Of a stretch of 64,000 nucleotides of DNA, positions 1 through 8,768 are shown piece after piece. A model generated the notes under the pieces. That model was not told the DNA's origin. It did no database searches and worked only from the letters and a program-made list of their open reading frames with translations. A program made the translations under genes and the position numbers. This DNA comes from an uncultured Paracoccaceae bacterium (GTDB lineage: Bacteria; Pseudomonadota; Alphaproteobacteria; Rhodobacterales; Rhodobacteraceae): the NCBI GenBank assembly GCA_947487205.1, contig CANKVU010000013.1, forward strand, positions 1-64,000, read 5' to 3'. Position 1 is the stretch's first letter, and each line of letters starts with the position of its first letter.

Positions 1-63
1 GTCCCAGGCATCCGCCTTGGCGCCGAGACCCGTCATGCACTAAGACTGAAACCGGACCACCCG

Positions 64-645
64 ATGGGGGCAGGCCACCGGGAGACCATCGTCTCGAACG
101 AATCCGCCGATATTTTGCGCATGTTCAATTCATCCTTCGGCTCGCCGGTGGGGAGAGCGGATTTCGATCTCTATCTCAAGGTCCTGCGCGAGCAGATCGA
201 CGAGTGGGACGTGCGGATCTATCCGGCGCTCAACGACGGCCTCTGCAGAGCCGGCTTCGCGACATCGCAGGAGGCCTACGAGGCCGCGTTCGCCGATGCC
301 TTCGAGATGCTCGACGCGCTGGAGGCGCACCTCTCGTCCCGCCGCTACCTTGCGGGCGATCGTCTCACCGGGGCCGATTGGCGGCTGTTCGTGACGTTGG
401 TCAGGTTCGACACGGTCTATTTCAGCCACTTCAGGTGCAACCGGCAGCGCATCTCGGCTTACAAGGCGCTGCACGGCTACCTGCTGGATCTCTACCTAGT
501 GCCGGACATCGCCGAGGCCGTGCGCTTCGACCACATCAAGGCGCATTGTTACGGCGGCATGCTGGCGGTGAACCCGACGCGCGTTATCCCCCTCGGCCCG
601 ACGCTGTCGCTGTCCGAGCCGCCCGGACGGGACAACGTCGGCTGA
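64..645 (+). pseudogene. Glutathionyl-hydroquinone reductase (YqjG/ECM4) C-terminal remnant
   Basis: The product resembles the C-terminal helical glutathione-transferase domain of glutathionyl-hydroquinone reductases, which reduce glutathionyl quinones with glutathione. Visible family marks are TIVSNESADILRMFN near the start, AGFATSQEAYE, LVRFDTVYFSHF, and INP-like NPTRVIPLGP and EPPGRD near the end. The thioredoxin-fold half with the catalytic Cys should lie upstream. The same frame is open to the window edge, but the 25 or so residues before TIVSNES do not look like the family's VPVLWD region. I therefore read this as a rearranged fragment; only sequence left of the window could prove it. 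It starts a run of broken genes. Confidence 0.6.
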
Positions 646-740
646 GCCACCCCGATCAACCGCGTCTCTCCCGCGCGTCTCAGCCACGCGCGGAACTGTG
701 CATCCGAAAGCGAGCATCCTTGGGTCGTTTCAGAACAGCC

Positions 741-1961
741 GTGATCTCCTATGCCGTCCGCGCCACCGGGGCGTTCTCGATCGGCACGACCGAGTTCGGG
801 TCGATGAGCCTCCTGCCGCCCATCGCGCAGAGCCTGTCATTGTCCGAGCCGTCGGCAGGGCACCTCATCAGCGCCTATGCCGTCGGAGTCCTAGTGGGCG
901 CACCACTGATCTCGATCCTCTTCAGTCGATCCCCGCGCAAACCCGTCCTGATCGGGCTGATGCTGCTGGTCGCGCTTGGCAATGGTCTCAGCGTGATCGC
1001 TGCAGCCTATCCCACGATGATGGCCTATCATTTCCTCGCCGGAATGCCGCACGGGGCCTGTCTCGGATTGGCGTCCCTACTCGCGGCCTCGCTCGTCCCC
1101 GAGGCTCGCCGAACCGAGGCCGTCGGCTACCTGCTTCTGGGCCTGACCATCGCCATGATCGTCGGCGTGCCCGGAGCCACCTGGCTCGGCACCCTTGTTG
1201 GGTGGCGCTGGGGCTTTGTCGCTGTCGCCGCACCGGCCCTCGCGGCCGCGGCGGCGATCCTCGTCTTCGTGCCGTTCCAGCGGACTGAAGCCTCGGCCAG
1301 CCCCTTGCGCGAACTCGGCGCGCTCAAGCTGCCAAATGTGTGGCTGACCGTCGGGATCGCCGCGATCGGTTATGGTGGGCTTTTCTCGGTCTACGCCTAC
1401 CTGACGGCTACGCTCGACCAGATTACCGGCGTGTAGGACGTCGTGGCTCCGTTCGTCGTTGCCGCCTTCGGCATCGGCATGACGATCGGCAGCCTCGTCG
1501 TGCCCCGGCTCGCCGACCGTGCCCAGATGCAGACCGCCGGTGCCACATTGGTCTGGACCGCGGTCGCGCTAGCGCTCTATCCGCTGGCCGCCGGGAACGT
1601 CTCGTGGATCTCGCTCGACGTTGCCTGCATCGGCGCGATCATATCGATGACCACGGTGCTACAGAAGCGGCTCATGGGCGTGGCCGGGGATGCGCAGAAC
1701 CTCGCCGCCGCTCTGAACCACGCCGCGATCAACACCGCGAACGCACTCGGCCCGTTTCTCGCCGGGCTGGCGCTCAGCGCCGGGTTCGGCCTGACCTCGA
1801 CCGGGCACGTGGGCGTGGCGCTGACCCTCGCGGGGCTGGTCGTCTGGGCCTTCGCATGGCGCTACGACCGTTTTCATGGAGGACCCGGTAGACATATTTC
1901 CCCCTCCTCGGAGAGCGGTCTCGCTCAGGGCCGGACCGCTATGGAGGATCTTCGATCATGA
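741..1961 (+). pseudogene. MFS transporter interrupted by an in-frame TAG
   Basis: This is a 12-helix major facilitator of the AraJ/YdhP drug or sugar efflux type. TM1 carries GAFSIGTTEFGSM and the first loop/TM2 AYAVGVLVGAPL. A TAG at 1434-1436 stops the frame after about 230 codons. The same frame continues straight on with VVAPFVVAAFGIGMTIGS and the rest of the C-terminal half up to 1961, so a single base substitution explains the break. No frameshift is needed. GTG 741 or TTG 720 are possible starts. The last ~25 residues look like read-through past the natural end. Unless the TAG is suppressed, the gene is dead. Confidence 0.85.
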
Positions 1962-2311
1962 TGCACCGCTTCGAGAAGATGCACCATCTCGGAAACGATT
2001 CTGCTGTCTTTGACCTGCGCGAGACGCAAACCGACTTCGATCCGGTTCTCGTCGTCCGGTTCGCGGATCGCAGAACGGGCATCGGCTTCGACCAGATGTT
2101 GCTGATCGGTCCGCCTGACGTGGCCTCGATCCGGGTGGAGATTCGAAATACCGATGGAAGCCCGGCCGAGATCTGCGGGAATGCGTTGCGCTGCGTAAGC
2201 CTTTTGACCGGGGGAGAACTCCAGTTGGAAACTGGCGGTGACATCGTGCGTGTCGTGACGAGAGATAACGGCATCGAGGTCACGTTGCCTGAACCGCGCA
2301 TCGCCCCGTAG
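1958..2311 (+). pseudogene. Diaminopimelate epimerase (DapF) N-terminal remnant
   Basis: The first 100 residues match DapF, which converts LL- to meso-diaminopimelate for lysine and peptidoglycan synthesis. KMHHLGND sits at the N-terminus, RRTGIGFDQML follows, and EICGNALRC carries the first catalytic Cys. The frame ends after 117 codons, while intact enzymes have about 270-280. The whole second lobe with the partner Cys is missing, and the downstream DNA shows no DapF. Catalysis needs both Cys, so this copy cannot work. It overlaps the end of the dead MFS gene by four bases. A functional dapF must exist elsewhere if the cell makes meso-DAP. Confidence 0.8.
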
Positions 2312-2343
2312 ACGCCCGTTTTCTGACCGCCGAGAGCTGCCGG

Positions 2344-2784
2344 ATGCTCTCCGCACTCTCGCCGCGCATTCCCGCGTTCATGCAGCGCATCAGGGGCGGC
2401 GCGAACATGATGACCGATCCGGTTCCCAAGGCCACGATCGGCGCACTTGCGCTGCAAGGCACCGTGGCAATCTACGGAGGATATTTCGGGGCCGGCATGG
2501 GCATCATGATGCTCGCGTCCCTCTCGATCGTCTTCGGCGACCGGTTCCACGACCCAATGCCTCGAAAAACATCTTCGCGGTCTTCATGCAGTGCTTTGCC
2601 GTGATCCTCTTCGTCTTCTCCGCACTGGTGCGGTGGCCGGAAGCTGTCGTCATCACACTGTCCAGCATCACAGGCGGGTTCCTCGGCGCCGTCGTCGCGC
2701 GCCGCGTTCCCGTCCTGGTCATGCGCTGGACCCTCGTCGCGGTTGGTGCTGCCCTATCGGTCGGGTACTTCACTAATCTAATCC
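2344..2784 (+). pseudogene. TSUP (TauE/SafE) permease remnant with a 1-nt frameshift
   Basis: Membrane segments typical of the TSUP anion permease family (sulfite/sulfoacetate exporters) run in one frame through YGGYFGAGMGIMML and IVFGDRFHD. They resume one frame over at about 2556 with KNIFAVFMQCFAVILF and FLGAVVARRVP. The family usually reads HDANALKN here. The DNA gac-cc-aat-gcc suggests that one G was lost near 2554. The N-terminal half is also absent and the 3' end merges into non-coding sequence near 2780. Truncation plus frameshift make this clearly non-functional. Confidence 0.82.
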
Positions 2785-3142
2785 CCAATTCTTCGAGTTT
2801 GCCAAGGCCTGGCAGCATTCGATTTCGTCATAGATGTTGGCACCGGTTGTCAGACCTGATCTCAACCCGTGTGGAATCAACCGCAGGTTTGTCCGAGTTG
2901 TATAAGTTCGGCTCCGCCTCGATCTTGCGGCTGCGGCGAATGTCGGGTTCGGCCGGCCGCACTGCGGCATCGAGGGCAACGGTAAGCGGCAGCCAAGGGC
3001 TTGGCTTGGCGGGCTGTCCTCCCGAACAAGCGTTCGACCCGCCGCGCCGCCGCAGGTTGGCTTCGAGCCATTCTGTCCAAATGCTGCGATTCGGGTGATT
3101 GGCAGCCTTTGGCACATCCTACCGATCCGCCCCTTCTATCGC
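2785..3142. other. Non-coding gap after TSUP remnant
   Basis: These ~360 bases hold no convincing gene: open frames on both strands look like noise. Bases 2931-2972 are one copy of a 42-bp direct repeat, listed separately. No terminator with a T-run or clear promoter was seen. The TetR gene ends convergently at 3143. Confidence 0.5.
2931..2972 (+). repeat. 42-bp direct repeat, copy A
   Basis: This stretch matches 5019-5060 at 37 of 42 positions without gaps, in the same orientation and about 2.1 kb apart. The pair brackets the TetR/aldo-keto reductase genes. Weaker similarity extends upstream (ccgcag and gagtt blocks occur in both copies). It could be a dispersed intergenic repeat of this genome or a scar of insertion; two copies cannot decide this. 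Confidence 0.6.
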
Positions 3143-3754
3143 CTATTCTGGCCAGCTCGCCATCGACGCCCGAGCGACGGCCAGCAGCGCATCGCGATCC
3201 GCGCCGTCCCGGGCAAGAACGGACATGCCCTGCGTCACCGCGAGGGCGAGGTCGGCCAGCACGCCGGGCGCCGTCTCCGGCGGCAGGAGGCCGACGTCCA
3301 CGTCACGCTGAATACGGCTCACGATGACCGACCGGATGGCACGCCGCGCCTGCGCCGCCGCGTGCCGGACGTCGGCGGCGTCCTTCGATCCGGTGGCCGC
3401 GGCACTGGCGAGCAGGCATCCCCGCGGGGTTGTGTCCCCCGTATAGAGCCGTGCCGCATTCTCGATCATGCCAGCGACCGCATCCCGCGCGGTCGGTGCA
3501 CGGGAAAAGGCTGCTTCCAGGTCGCCCGGATCGCCCGCGTAGCGCCGCAGCGCCTCGAGGAACAACCGCTTCTTGTCCCCGAAGGCCGCGTAGATGCTGG
3601 GCGCCGTCACCCCCATCGCGGCCGTCAGGTCGCTGATCGACGTGGTCTCGTAGCCGCTTTCCCAGAACACGAGCATCGCCTTCTCCAGCGCGGCGTCTCG
3701 GTCAAAGGACAAGGGGCGGCCGGTCTTGCGGCGCGATGTGATGGGCTCTTTCAT
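3143..3754 (-). CDS. TetR/AcrR family transcriptional regulator
   Basis: This is a 203-residue repressor-type regulator. The N-terminus has the TetR helix-turn-helix: KTGRPLSFDRDAALEKAM, then GYETTSISDLTAAMGVTAPSIYAAFGDKKRLF. The C-terminal ligand domain contains TTPRGCLLASAA, as in the AcuR/ComR-like branch that responds to small electrophiles. I chose ATG at 3754 because the DNA-binding domain starts just after it; an ATG nine codons upstream is possible. It is divergent from an aldo-keto reductase 85 bp away and probably controls both genes through the shared gap. The inducer is unknown. Confidence 0.88.
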   Translation of the reverse strand: MKEPITSRRKTGRPLSFDRDAALEKAMLVFWESGYETTSISDLTAAMGVTAPSIYAAFGDKKRLFLEALRRYAGDPGDLEAAFSRAPTARDAVAGMIENAARLYTGDTTPRGCLLASAAATGSKDAADVRHAAAQARRAIRSVIVSRIQRDVDVGLLPPETAPGVLADLALAVTQGMSVLARDGADRDALLAVARASMASWPE

Positions 3755-3774
3755 AACGGTCGCTAGTAAATCCG

Positions 3775-3813
3775 TTGACACCCCCGATCAAGCGTTAGAT
3801 GCGGTTACATAAC
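3775..3813 (+). promoter_or_regulatory. Divergent tetR/AKR control region with candidate operator
   Basis: TTGACA at 3775-3780 is a good -35 box for the reductase gene, though no strong -10 follows at 17 bp. GTTA-CA-TAAC at 3804-3813 is an inverted repeat with a 2-bp centre, placed where a TetR operator would block transcription. Both are inferred from position and sequence only. Confidence 0.4.
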
Positions 3814-3839
3814 ATTCGATATGAAAGTAGGAGTCATTC

Positions 3840-4916
3840 ATGTCCCTCACGGATTTCCGTGCCCTCGGGCGGTCCGGCCTCGTCGTCAGCCCGCTCTGCC
3901 TCGGAACCATGACCTTCGGCCCCGGCGAATGGGGCGCGGACGAGGCGGCGTCGCGCGAGATCTTCGACGCCTACCGAGATGCGGGCGGCAACTTCGTCGA
4001 CACCGCCGACATCTATTCCGGCGGCGTCAGCGAGGAGCTCGTCGGCAAGTTCATCCGCGAGACCGGATCGCGCGACGAGATCGTGCTGGCCACCAAGTTC
4101 GGCTTCAACGCCTCCAGCAGGCCCCTGACCGGGACCGCGGGCGGCGGCGGCAATCCCCATGCGGGCGGCGCCGGGTCGAAGAACGTCCATCGCGCCCTCG
4201 ACGCCTCTCTCCGTCGGCTCGGCACCGACTACGTCGATCTCTACTGGATGCACATCTGGGACGGCGTCACGCCGGTGGACGAGATCGTTCAGACGCTGGG
4301 CGACCTGGTGCGCGCCGGCAAGATCCGCCACTACGCTTTCTCCGACATGCCCGCCTGGGTCGCGATGAAGGCCGCGACGATCGCATCCGAGCGGCGCGTG
4401 CCGGGCCCGATCGCCATGCAGGTGGAATATTCCCTCGTCGCGCGCGAGGTCGAGGCCGAGCATTTCCCCGCCGCGCACGAGGGTGGGATGGGCGTGATGC
4501 CCTGGAGTCCGCTGGCCGGCGGGTTCCTGACGGGAAAGTACAAGCGGGACGACACCGCCGACACCGGCCGGCTGAGCGGCGCCAATCCCTTCGGCAACAG
4601 CAAGTTCACGGAGCGCAACTGGACGATCCTCGATACGCTCCGCGAGGTTGCGGGCGAACTCGATTGCACGCCGGCGCAGGCAGCATTGGCCTGGACGATG
4701 TCGCGGCCGGGCGTCGCCTCCACCCTGGTCGGCGCGCGTACGGTGGCGCAGATCGAAGGCAACCTCGTGGCGGCAAGCCTCCGATTGACCGACGACCAGG
4801 TGAACCGGCTGAACATGGCCAGCACGCCGACGCCCGGCTTCACCTCGTCGCTCGGCTCCCCGGCGATCCGGTCGATGCTCTATGGCGGCCACGGCGTGAC
4901 GGGGTGGGGTGAATAG
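3840..4916 (+). CDS. Aldo/keto reductase
   Basis: This 358-residue NAD(P)H-dependent oxidoreductase has the TIM-barrel AKR fold. The catalytic tetrad is visible: Asp and Tyr in VDTADIYSGG, Lys in ATKFGF, His in YWMHIWD. The cofactor-binding C-terminus carries TLVGARTVAQIEGNL. It begins with LGRSGLVVSPLCLGTMTFG, typical of the AKR11/13-like group that reduces aldehydes and quinones. A clean AGGAG lies six bases before ATG 3840. The divergent TetR gene suggests induction by a reactive carbonyl or similar compound; the substrate cannot be read from sequence. Confidence 0.9.
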   Translation: MSLTDFRALGRSGLVVSPLCLGTMTFGPGEWGADEAASREIFDAYRDAGGNFVDTADIYSGGVSEELVGKFIRETGSRDEIVLATKFGFNASSRPLTGTAGGGGNPHAGGAGSKNVHRALDASLRRLGTDYVDLYWMHIWDGVTPVDEIVQTLGDLVRAGKIRHYAFSDMPAWVAMKAATIASERRVPGPIAMQVEYSLVAREVEAEHFPAAHEGGMGVMPWSPLAGGFLTGKYKRDDTADTGRLSGANPFGNSKFTERNWTILDTLREVAGELDCTPAQAALAWTMSRPGVASTLVGARTVAQIEGNLVAASLRLTDDQVNRLNMASTPTPGFTSSLGSPAIRSMLYGGHGVTGWGE

Positions 4917-4921
4917 GGCCT

Positions 4922-4954
4922 ACGACCGCCTCTCTCCGGGCGCGAGGCGGTCGT
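4922..4954 (+). terminator. Hairpin after the aldo/keto reductase
   Basis: ACGACCGCCTC (4922-4932) pairs perfectly with GAGGCGGTCGT (4944-4954) across an 11-base loop, six bases after the stop codon. No T-run follows, which is common in high-GC genomes, so termination is probable but not certain. Confidence 0.6.
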
Positions 4955-5297
4955 CTCGCGCCCGGATGACCGGGTCGCCGCCGCAGAGCATGAGTTCGAT
5001 TATCGCTGCGCTTCGCGACTGCGGCGAATATCTGGTTCGGCGGGCCGCGCTGCTGCATCGGAAGCCGAGGCGACGGCAGGTCGGGGCCGATCGCAGTCCT
5101 GCGAACCGATGATAAGGGCGACCATTGCGCCCCGCGTTCACTGTCACAATCGAGCAAATCGTAGCGCTGCTGATCTGGATGCCGGGCGGCAGTTGCACCT
5201 CCGCTCGCCACCCTCTTGCCCTCGCTCGATCCTCCGTTCGAGGAAGGATAGTGAGCAACGAGGAAGACTATCGTGGCAATCCACCACCCCCTCATCA
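4955..5297. other. Non-coding gap before tRNA-Pro
   Basis: About 340 bases without a credible gene. It contains copy B of the direct repeat (5019-5060). Antisense reading frames here and at copy A give similar short peptides, which probably reflects only the shared repeat. Nothing else was recognised. Confidence 0.5.
5019..5060 (+). repeat. 42-bp direct repeat, copy B
   Basis: This is the partner of 2931-2972, with five mismatches and no gaps in 42 bases. It lies between the aldo/keto reductase and the tRNA-Pro gene. Confidence 0.6.
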
Positions 5298-5374
<77 letters not shown>

Positions 5375-5422
5375 ACAATCCGTCCCTATCCAATCCCGCA
5401 GCCAGGGGGAAGGCGCATCCGT

Positions 5423-5896
5423 TCACTGCCCGCAGGGCCAGGCGGCGTGCTCCTGCGGGAGGCCGGGATGGCGCAGCTCCGATCCGGGGGCGATCCCCAG
5501 CCGGCCCGCCATGCCCCCGTTCAGCTCCAGCACCGCCAGAACCGCGTCCCCGCCCGGGATCGGCGTTTCGTCCAGGGGTTCGGCGTTCTCGTGGATGCGG
5601 GTGACCGTCCCGCTCCGGTCGAGGAAGATCATGTCGAGGGGGATGAGCGTGTTGCGCATCCAGAAACTCGCGGGCTGCGGCCGATCGTAGAGGAAGATCA
5701 TGCCGCTCATGGCCGGCATCTCCTCCACCCCCATCAGTCCTTGGGCCCGCTCATCGGGATCGTCCGCCACCGCGACGGCAAAGCGCGCCTGCCCCCAATC
5801 GCCGCGCAGCTCAACCGCATCCGGGGCGCAGTCCGCTGCCGCTGCCGTTACGAAGGTTGCAGCGATCAGGGCCGCGGAAAGCGTGGCGCGAATCAC
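5423..5896 (-). CDS. DUF192 family exported protein
   Basis: This is a 157-residue protein of unknown function. A signal peptide (MIRATLSAALIAATFVTAAAA) is followed by the DUF192 domain, recognisable by ERAQGLMGVE, FWMRNTLIPLDMIFLD and VLELNGGMAGRLGI. The protein should be periplasmic. The start is GTG at 5896, which overlaps the TGA of the upstream cold-shock gene (GTGA), so the two are translationally coupled. This cold-shock/DUF192 pair is common in Rhodobacteraceae. The biochemical role is not known. Confidence 0.88.
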   Translation of the reverse strand: MIRATLSAALIAATFVTAAAADCAPDAVELRGDWGQARFAVAVADDPDERAQGLMGVEEMPAMSGMIFLYDRPQPASFWMRNTLIPLDMIFLDRSGTVTRIHENAEPLDETPIPGGDAVLAVLELNGGMAGRLGIAPGSELRHPGLPQEHAAWPCGQ

Positions 5897-6465
5897 TCCG
5901 CCGCCTCGCAGCCGTCCCAATCGCCGTCCTCCGCCGCCGGCTCCCTGGCGACGGCGCTTTCCCAGACCGACACTTGCGTGGCGAGCTTGCCGCGCGCACC
6001 CTCGGCGACGCGGACGGCGATCGCCTCGCCCGGCTGCAGGTCCGCGAGCGACGAGCGCCGCAGCACCTCGATATGGACGAAAACGTCCTCGCCCAGCCCG
6101 AACACGTTCACGAAACCGAATCCCTTCGACCCGTCGAACCACTTCACCCGCGCGGGCTCCAGCTCGCCGCCCTCGAGGCCCTCGTCGAAGGGCAACGCCC
6201 GCGCACCCTCGCCAGCGCCGATCTCGGGCGGCTCGATCTGCATCACCTCTTGCGCCTGGATGCCGCGATCCGTCTCCACCACGCGGATGGTGATCTTGCT
6301 GTGATCGGCTACGCTGTTCTGCCCGAAATTCCGCAACACGTTGGCATGCAGGAGGATATCGCGGGACACGCCCGGTGCGACGACGAACCCGTATCCCTTG
6401 CCGCTGTCGAACCACTTCACCGTCCCGGTATAGACGCGGTCGTGGAGCTGTCTGACCTCTGACAT
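5893..6465 (-). CDS. Double cold-shock-domain protein
   Basis: This 190-residue protein has two cold-shock domains, each with the nucleic-acid-binding RNP1 motif. The first has TVKWFDSGKGYGFVV with DILLH, the second VKWFDGSKGFGFVNV with DVFVH. Such proteins bind single-stranded RNA/DNA and act as RNA chaperones. A linker of about 35 residues joins the domains. ATG at 6465 (MSEVRQL) is preferred; an ATG six codons upstream is possible. Its stop overlaps the GTG start of the DUF192 gene, so the two are co-transcribed. Confidence 0.92.
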   Translation of the reverse strand: MSEVRQLHDRVYTGTVKWFDSGKGYGFVVAPGVSRDILLHANVLRNFGQNSVADHSKITIRVVETDRGIQAQEVMQIEPPEIGAGEGARALPFDEGLEGGELEPARVKWFDGSKGFGFVNVFGLGEDVFVHIEVLRRSSLADLQPGEAIAVRVAEGARGKLATQVSVWESAVAREPAAEDGDWDGCEAAE

Positions 6466-6529
6466 TTCGATACTCACGGGCAATGCCGCCCCCTGTTATT
6501 CGCATCCAACAATGAAGGTCCGATCCATC

Positions 6530-6555
6530 GGAACCCCGGCCACGGACCTTTCGTT
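6530..6555 (+). promoter_or_regulatory. EcfG-type promoter match facing antisense to pdxH
   Basis: GGAAC (6530-6534), 17 bases, CGTT (6552-6555) matches the general stress sigma factor EcfG consensus exactly. Both neighbours are on the minus strand, so a transcript from here would run antisense through pdxH towards fabI. Just downstream are GCAAAATTTTGC and a T-rich stretch. It may drive a small or antisense RNA, or be a chance match. Confidence 0.4.
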
Positions 6556-6582
6556 AATCACGATCCTCTACGCAAAATTTTG

Positions 6583-7188
6583 CTAGGGAAAAAGTCTTTT
6601 TACATACCAAGGTCCATCCGGAGCGGTCCGCGACCATCGTTCGCGGTCATGGAGACGGTCCGCGCCGTCCTGCCAGAACTCCATCTCGACGGGCCGGATG
6701 CGGAACCCGCCCCAGAATGGCGGGCGGTCGGGATCGTCGCCATGGGCCTGATGCGCCGACGCGACCCGTTGGATCAGGGTATCGCGATCGGCCAGCGGTC
6801 GCGACTGCTCGGAGGCCCAGGCGCCCAGCCGCGATCCCAGGCCGCGGGAGCGGTAATAGGCATCGGCTCGGGGTCCGTCCTCACGCGTCACGTCACCGCG
6901 GACGCGCACCTGGCGGCGCTGCGTCTTCCAGTGCAGGCAGAAGGCGGCCCGCCCGGTGGCGTCGATCTCGCGTCCCTTGGCACTGTCGTAATTGGTGTAG
7001 AAGACGAACGCGTCCTCCTCGATCTCCTTCAGCAGCACGATGCGGACATTCGGCATCCCCGCCGCATCCACGGTGGCCAGCGCGATGGCGTTCGGGTCGT
7101 TGGGCTCGCTCCGTGCGGCTTGGGCCAGCCAGTCGCGGGTCAGTGCCACCGGGTCGGAAGCCCCGAAAATACTGTCGTCACGGCTCAT
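6583..7188 (-). CDS. pdxH: Pyridoxamine 5'-phosphate oxidase
   Basis: This 201-residue FMN enzyme oxidises pyridoxine or pyridoxamine 5'-phosphate to pyridoxal 5'-phosphate, the last step of vitamin B6 synthesis and salvage. FMN/PLP-binding marks are [40 protein letters not shown] and the C-terminal DRERWSR with WYVKRLFP. Length fits the family (about 200-220). I chose ATG 7188, preceded by GGAGACGG, over more distal in-frame starts. It is divergent from fabI, with 87 bp between them. Confidence 0.95.
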   Translation of the reverse strand: MSRDDSIFGASDPVALTRDWLAQAARSEPNDPNAIALATVDAAGMPNVRIVLLKEIEEDAFVFYTNYDSAKGREIDATGRAAFCLHWKTQRRQVRVRGDVTREDGPRADAYYRSRGLGSRLGAWASEQSRPLADRDTLIQRVASAHQAHGDDPDRPPFWGGFRIRPVEMEFWQDGADRLHDRERWSRTAPDGPWYVKRLFP

Positions 7189-7275
7189 TCCCGTCTCCTT
7201 CGCTCGGTCTTGCAGCCCTGATACCGATCGCATATTGCCACCGGAAGTCCGGAACCAGAAGGTGGAGCGCGGCGC

Positions 7276-8082
7276 ATGGCAGGCGATTTGATGGCGGGCA
7301 AGCGCGGTCTGATCATGGGTCTGGCCAACGACAAGTCGATCGCCTGGGGCATCGCCAAGGCGCTCGCCGAGCAGGGGGCGGAGCTGGCCTTCTCCTATCA
7401 GGGCGAAGCGTTGAAGAAGCGGGTGGGCCCGCTCGCCGGGCAGCTCGGCTCCGACACGATCATCGAATGCAACGTCGACGACATGTCCTCCCTCGACGCG
7501 CTCTTCGACGCGTTGAAGGAGAAATGGGGCCGGCTCGATTTCGTCGTTCACGCCATCGGCTTCTCCGACAAGTCGGAACTGCGCGGCCGCTACGTCGATA
7601 CCAGCCGCGAGAACTTCCAGCGCTCGCTCGACATCTCCTGCTACTCGTTCACCGCCGTCCTGCAGCGCGCCGAGAAGCTGATGACCGAGGGCGGCTCGGC
7701 CCTGACGCTCACCTATTACGGCGCCGAGAAGGTCATGCCGCATTACAATGTCATGGGGGTGGCGAAGGCCGCGCTCGAGGCGTCCGTGCGCTACCTGGCC
7801 GAGGATCTGGGCAAGGATCGGATCCGCGTCAACGCGATCAGCGCCGGCACGATCAAGACCCTCGCCGCCTCCGGCATCGGCGATTTCCGCTACATCATGA
7901 AGTGGAACGAATACAATTCGCCGCTGCGCCGCACCGTCACCCAGGAGGAGGTCGGGAAGGCCGCTCTCTATCTGTTGTCGGATCTGGGCACCGCCACGAC
8001 CGGCGAGGTGCTGCACGTGGATGCCGGGTATCATGTGGTGGGCATGAAGGCTCCCGACGCCCCCGACATCACCAAGGACTAG
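7276..8082 (+). CDS. fabI: Enoyl-[acyl-carrier-protein] reductase (NADH)
   Basis: FabI performs the final reduction of each fatty acid elongation cycle and is the triclosan target. This 268-residue short-chain dehydrogenase has the FabI cofactor motif [13 protein letters not shown] and the catalytic Tyr-(Xaa)6-Lys in [12 protein letters not shown]. It also has [18 protein letters not shown]. The first ATG at 7276 is followed by a second at residue 6 (MAGKRG), an equally plausible start. It lies in cytosolic type II fatty acid synthesis; no other fab genes are adjacent. Confidence 0.95.
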   Translation: MAGDLMAGKRGLIMGLANDKSIAWGIAKALAEQGAELAFSYQGEALKKRVGPLAGQLGSDTIIECNVDDMSSLDALFDALKEKWGRLDFVVHAIGFSDKSELRGRYVDTSRENFQRSLDISCYSFTAVLQRAEKLMTEGGSALTLTYYGAEKVMPHYNVMGVAKAALEASVRYLAEDLGKDRIRVNAISAGTIKTLAASGIGDFRYIMKWNEYNSPLRRTVTQEEVGKAALYLLSDLGTATTGEVLHVDAGYHVVGMKAPDAPDITKD

Positions 8083-8142
8083 CGCGATGCGGGCGGCCCC
8101 TTTCACCGGCAGCGCTACCCCGCGCCGAGCGTCGGCGGCGCG

Positions 8143-8754
8143 ATGACGCTCGCGGCCTTCGTCGGCGTGGCCTTGGCCCACCTGCTAGCGGCGATCTCTC
8201 CGGGGCCGTCCTTCGTGCTGTCGATCCGCACCGCCGCGTCCGAGGGGTTCCGGCCCGCCGCCGCACTGGCGCTCGGCTTCGGGATCGGCGCGGCGATCTG
8301 GGCCGGCGCGGCGCTGGCCGGGCTCGCCATCCTCTTCGAACTCGTCCCGCCCCTCTTCCTGGTACTCAAGGTCGGCGGCGGCATCTTCCTGATATGGCTG
8401 GCGATCGGCATGTGGCGCCATTCCCATGAGCCGATGCCCGCCGCCCGCAACACCCGGCCGCGCGGCGTCCTGTCGGGCATTCGCCTGGGTTGCGCCGCGC
8501 AAATCGCCAACCCCAAGCCGGCAATCTTCTTCGGCGCCGTCTTCGTGGGGCTAGTCCCCCCCGGTGCCGGGATGGCCGACAAGGCGCTGGTGATCGCCAA
8601 CGTCCTCTGGATCGAGACGGCGTGGTACCTTCTGACCGCTCGGCTCTTCTCCCTGCCCCGGCCGCGCGACGCCTATGCGCGGGCCAAGATCTGGCTGGAC
8701 CGGGCCATGGGCGGCATCCTCGGCGGCCTCGGCGCGAAGGTCGCCCTCACCTGA
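8143..8754 (+). CDS. LysE/RhtB family amino acid exporter
   Basis: This 203-residue inner-membrane protein has about six helices and belongs to the LysE/RhtB translocator family. The family signature [21 protein letters not shown] follows the first helix, and the central [15 protein letters not shown] matches the conserved NPK motif. Such proteins export amino acids or their derivatives using the proton gradient. The substrate cannot be read from sequence. It sits 60 bp after fabI and 14 bp before gpt, so co-transcription with gpt is likely. Confidence 0.9.
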   Translation: MTLAAFVGVALAHLLAAISPGPSFVLSIRTAASEGFRPAAALALGFGIGAAIWAGAALAGLAILFELVPPLFLVLKVGGGIFLIWLAIGMWRHSHEPMPAARNTRPRGVLSGIRLGCAAQIANPKPAIFFGAVFVGLVPPGAGMADKALVIANVLWIETAWYLLTARLFSLPRPRDAYARAKIWLDRAMGGILGGLGAKVALT

Positions 8755-8768
8755 CAGCGGAGCCTGCC

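Noticed and set aside
6580-7221. Plus-strand open frame over pdxH
   Set aside because: It is antisense to a clearly real pdxH, has no family resemblance and no good ribosome site. GC-rich genes often give such shadow frames.
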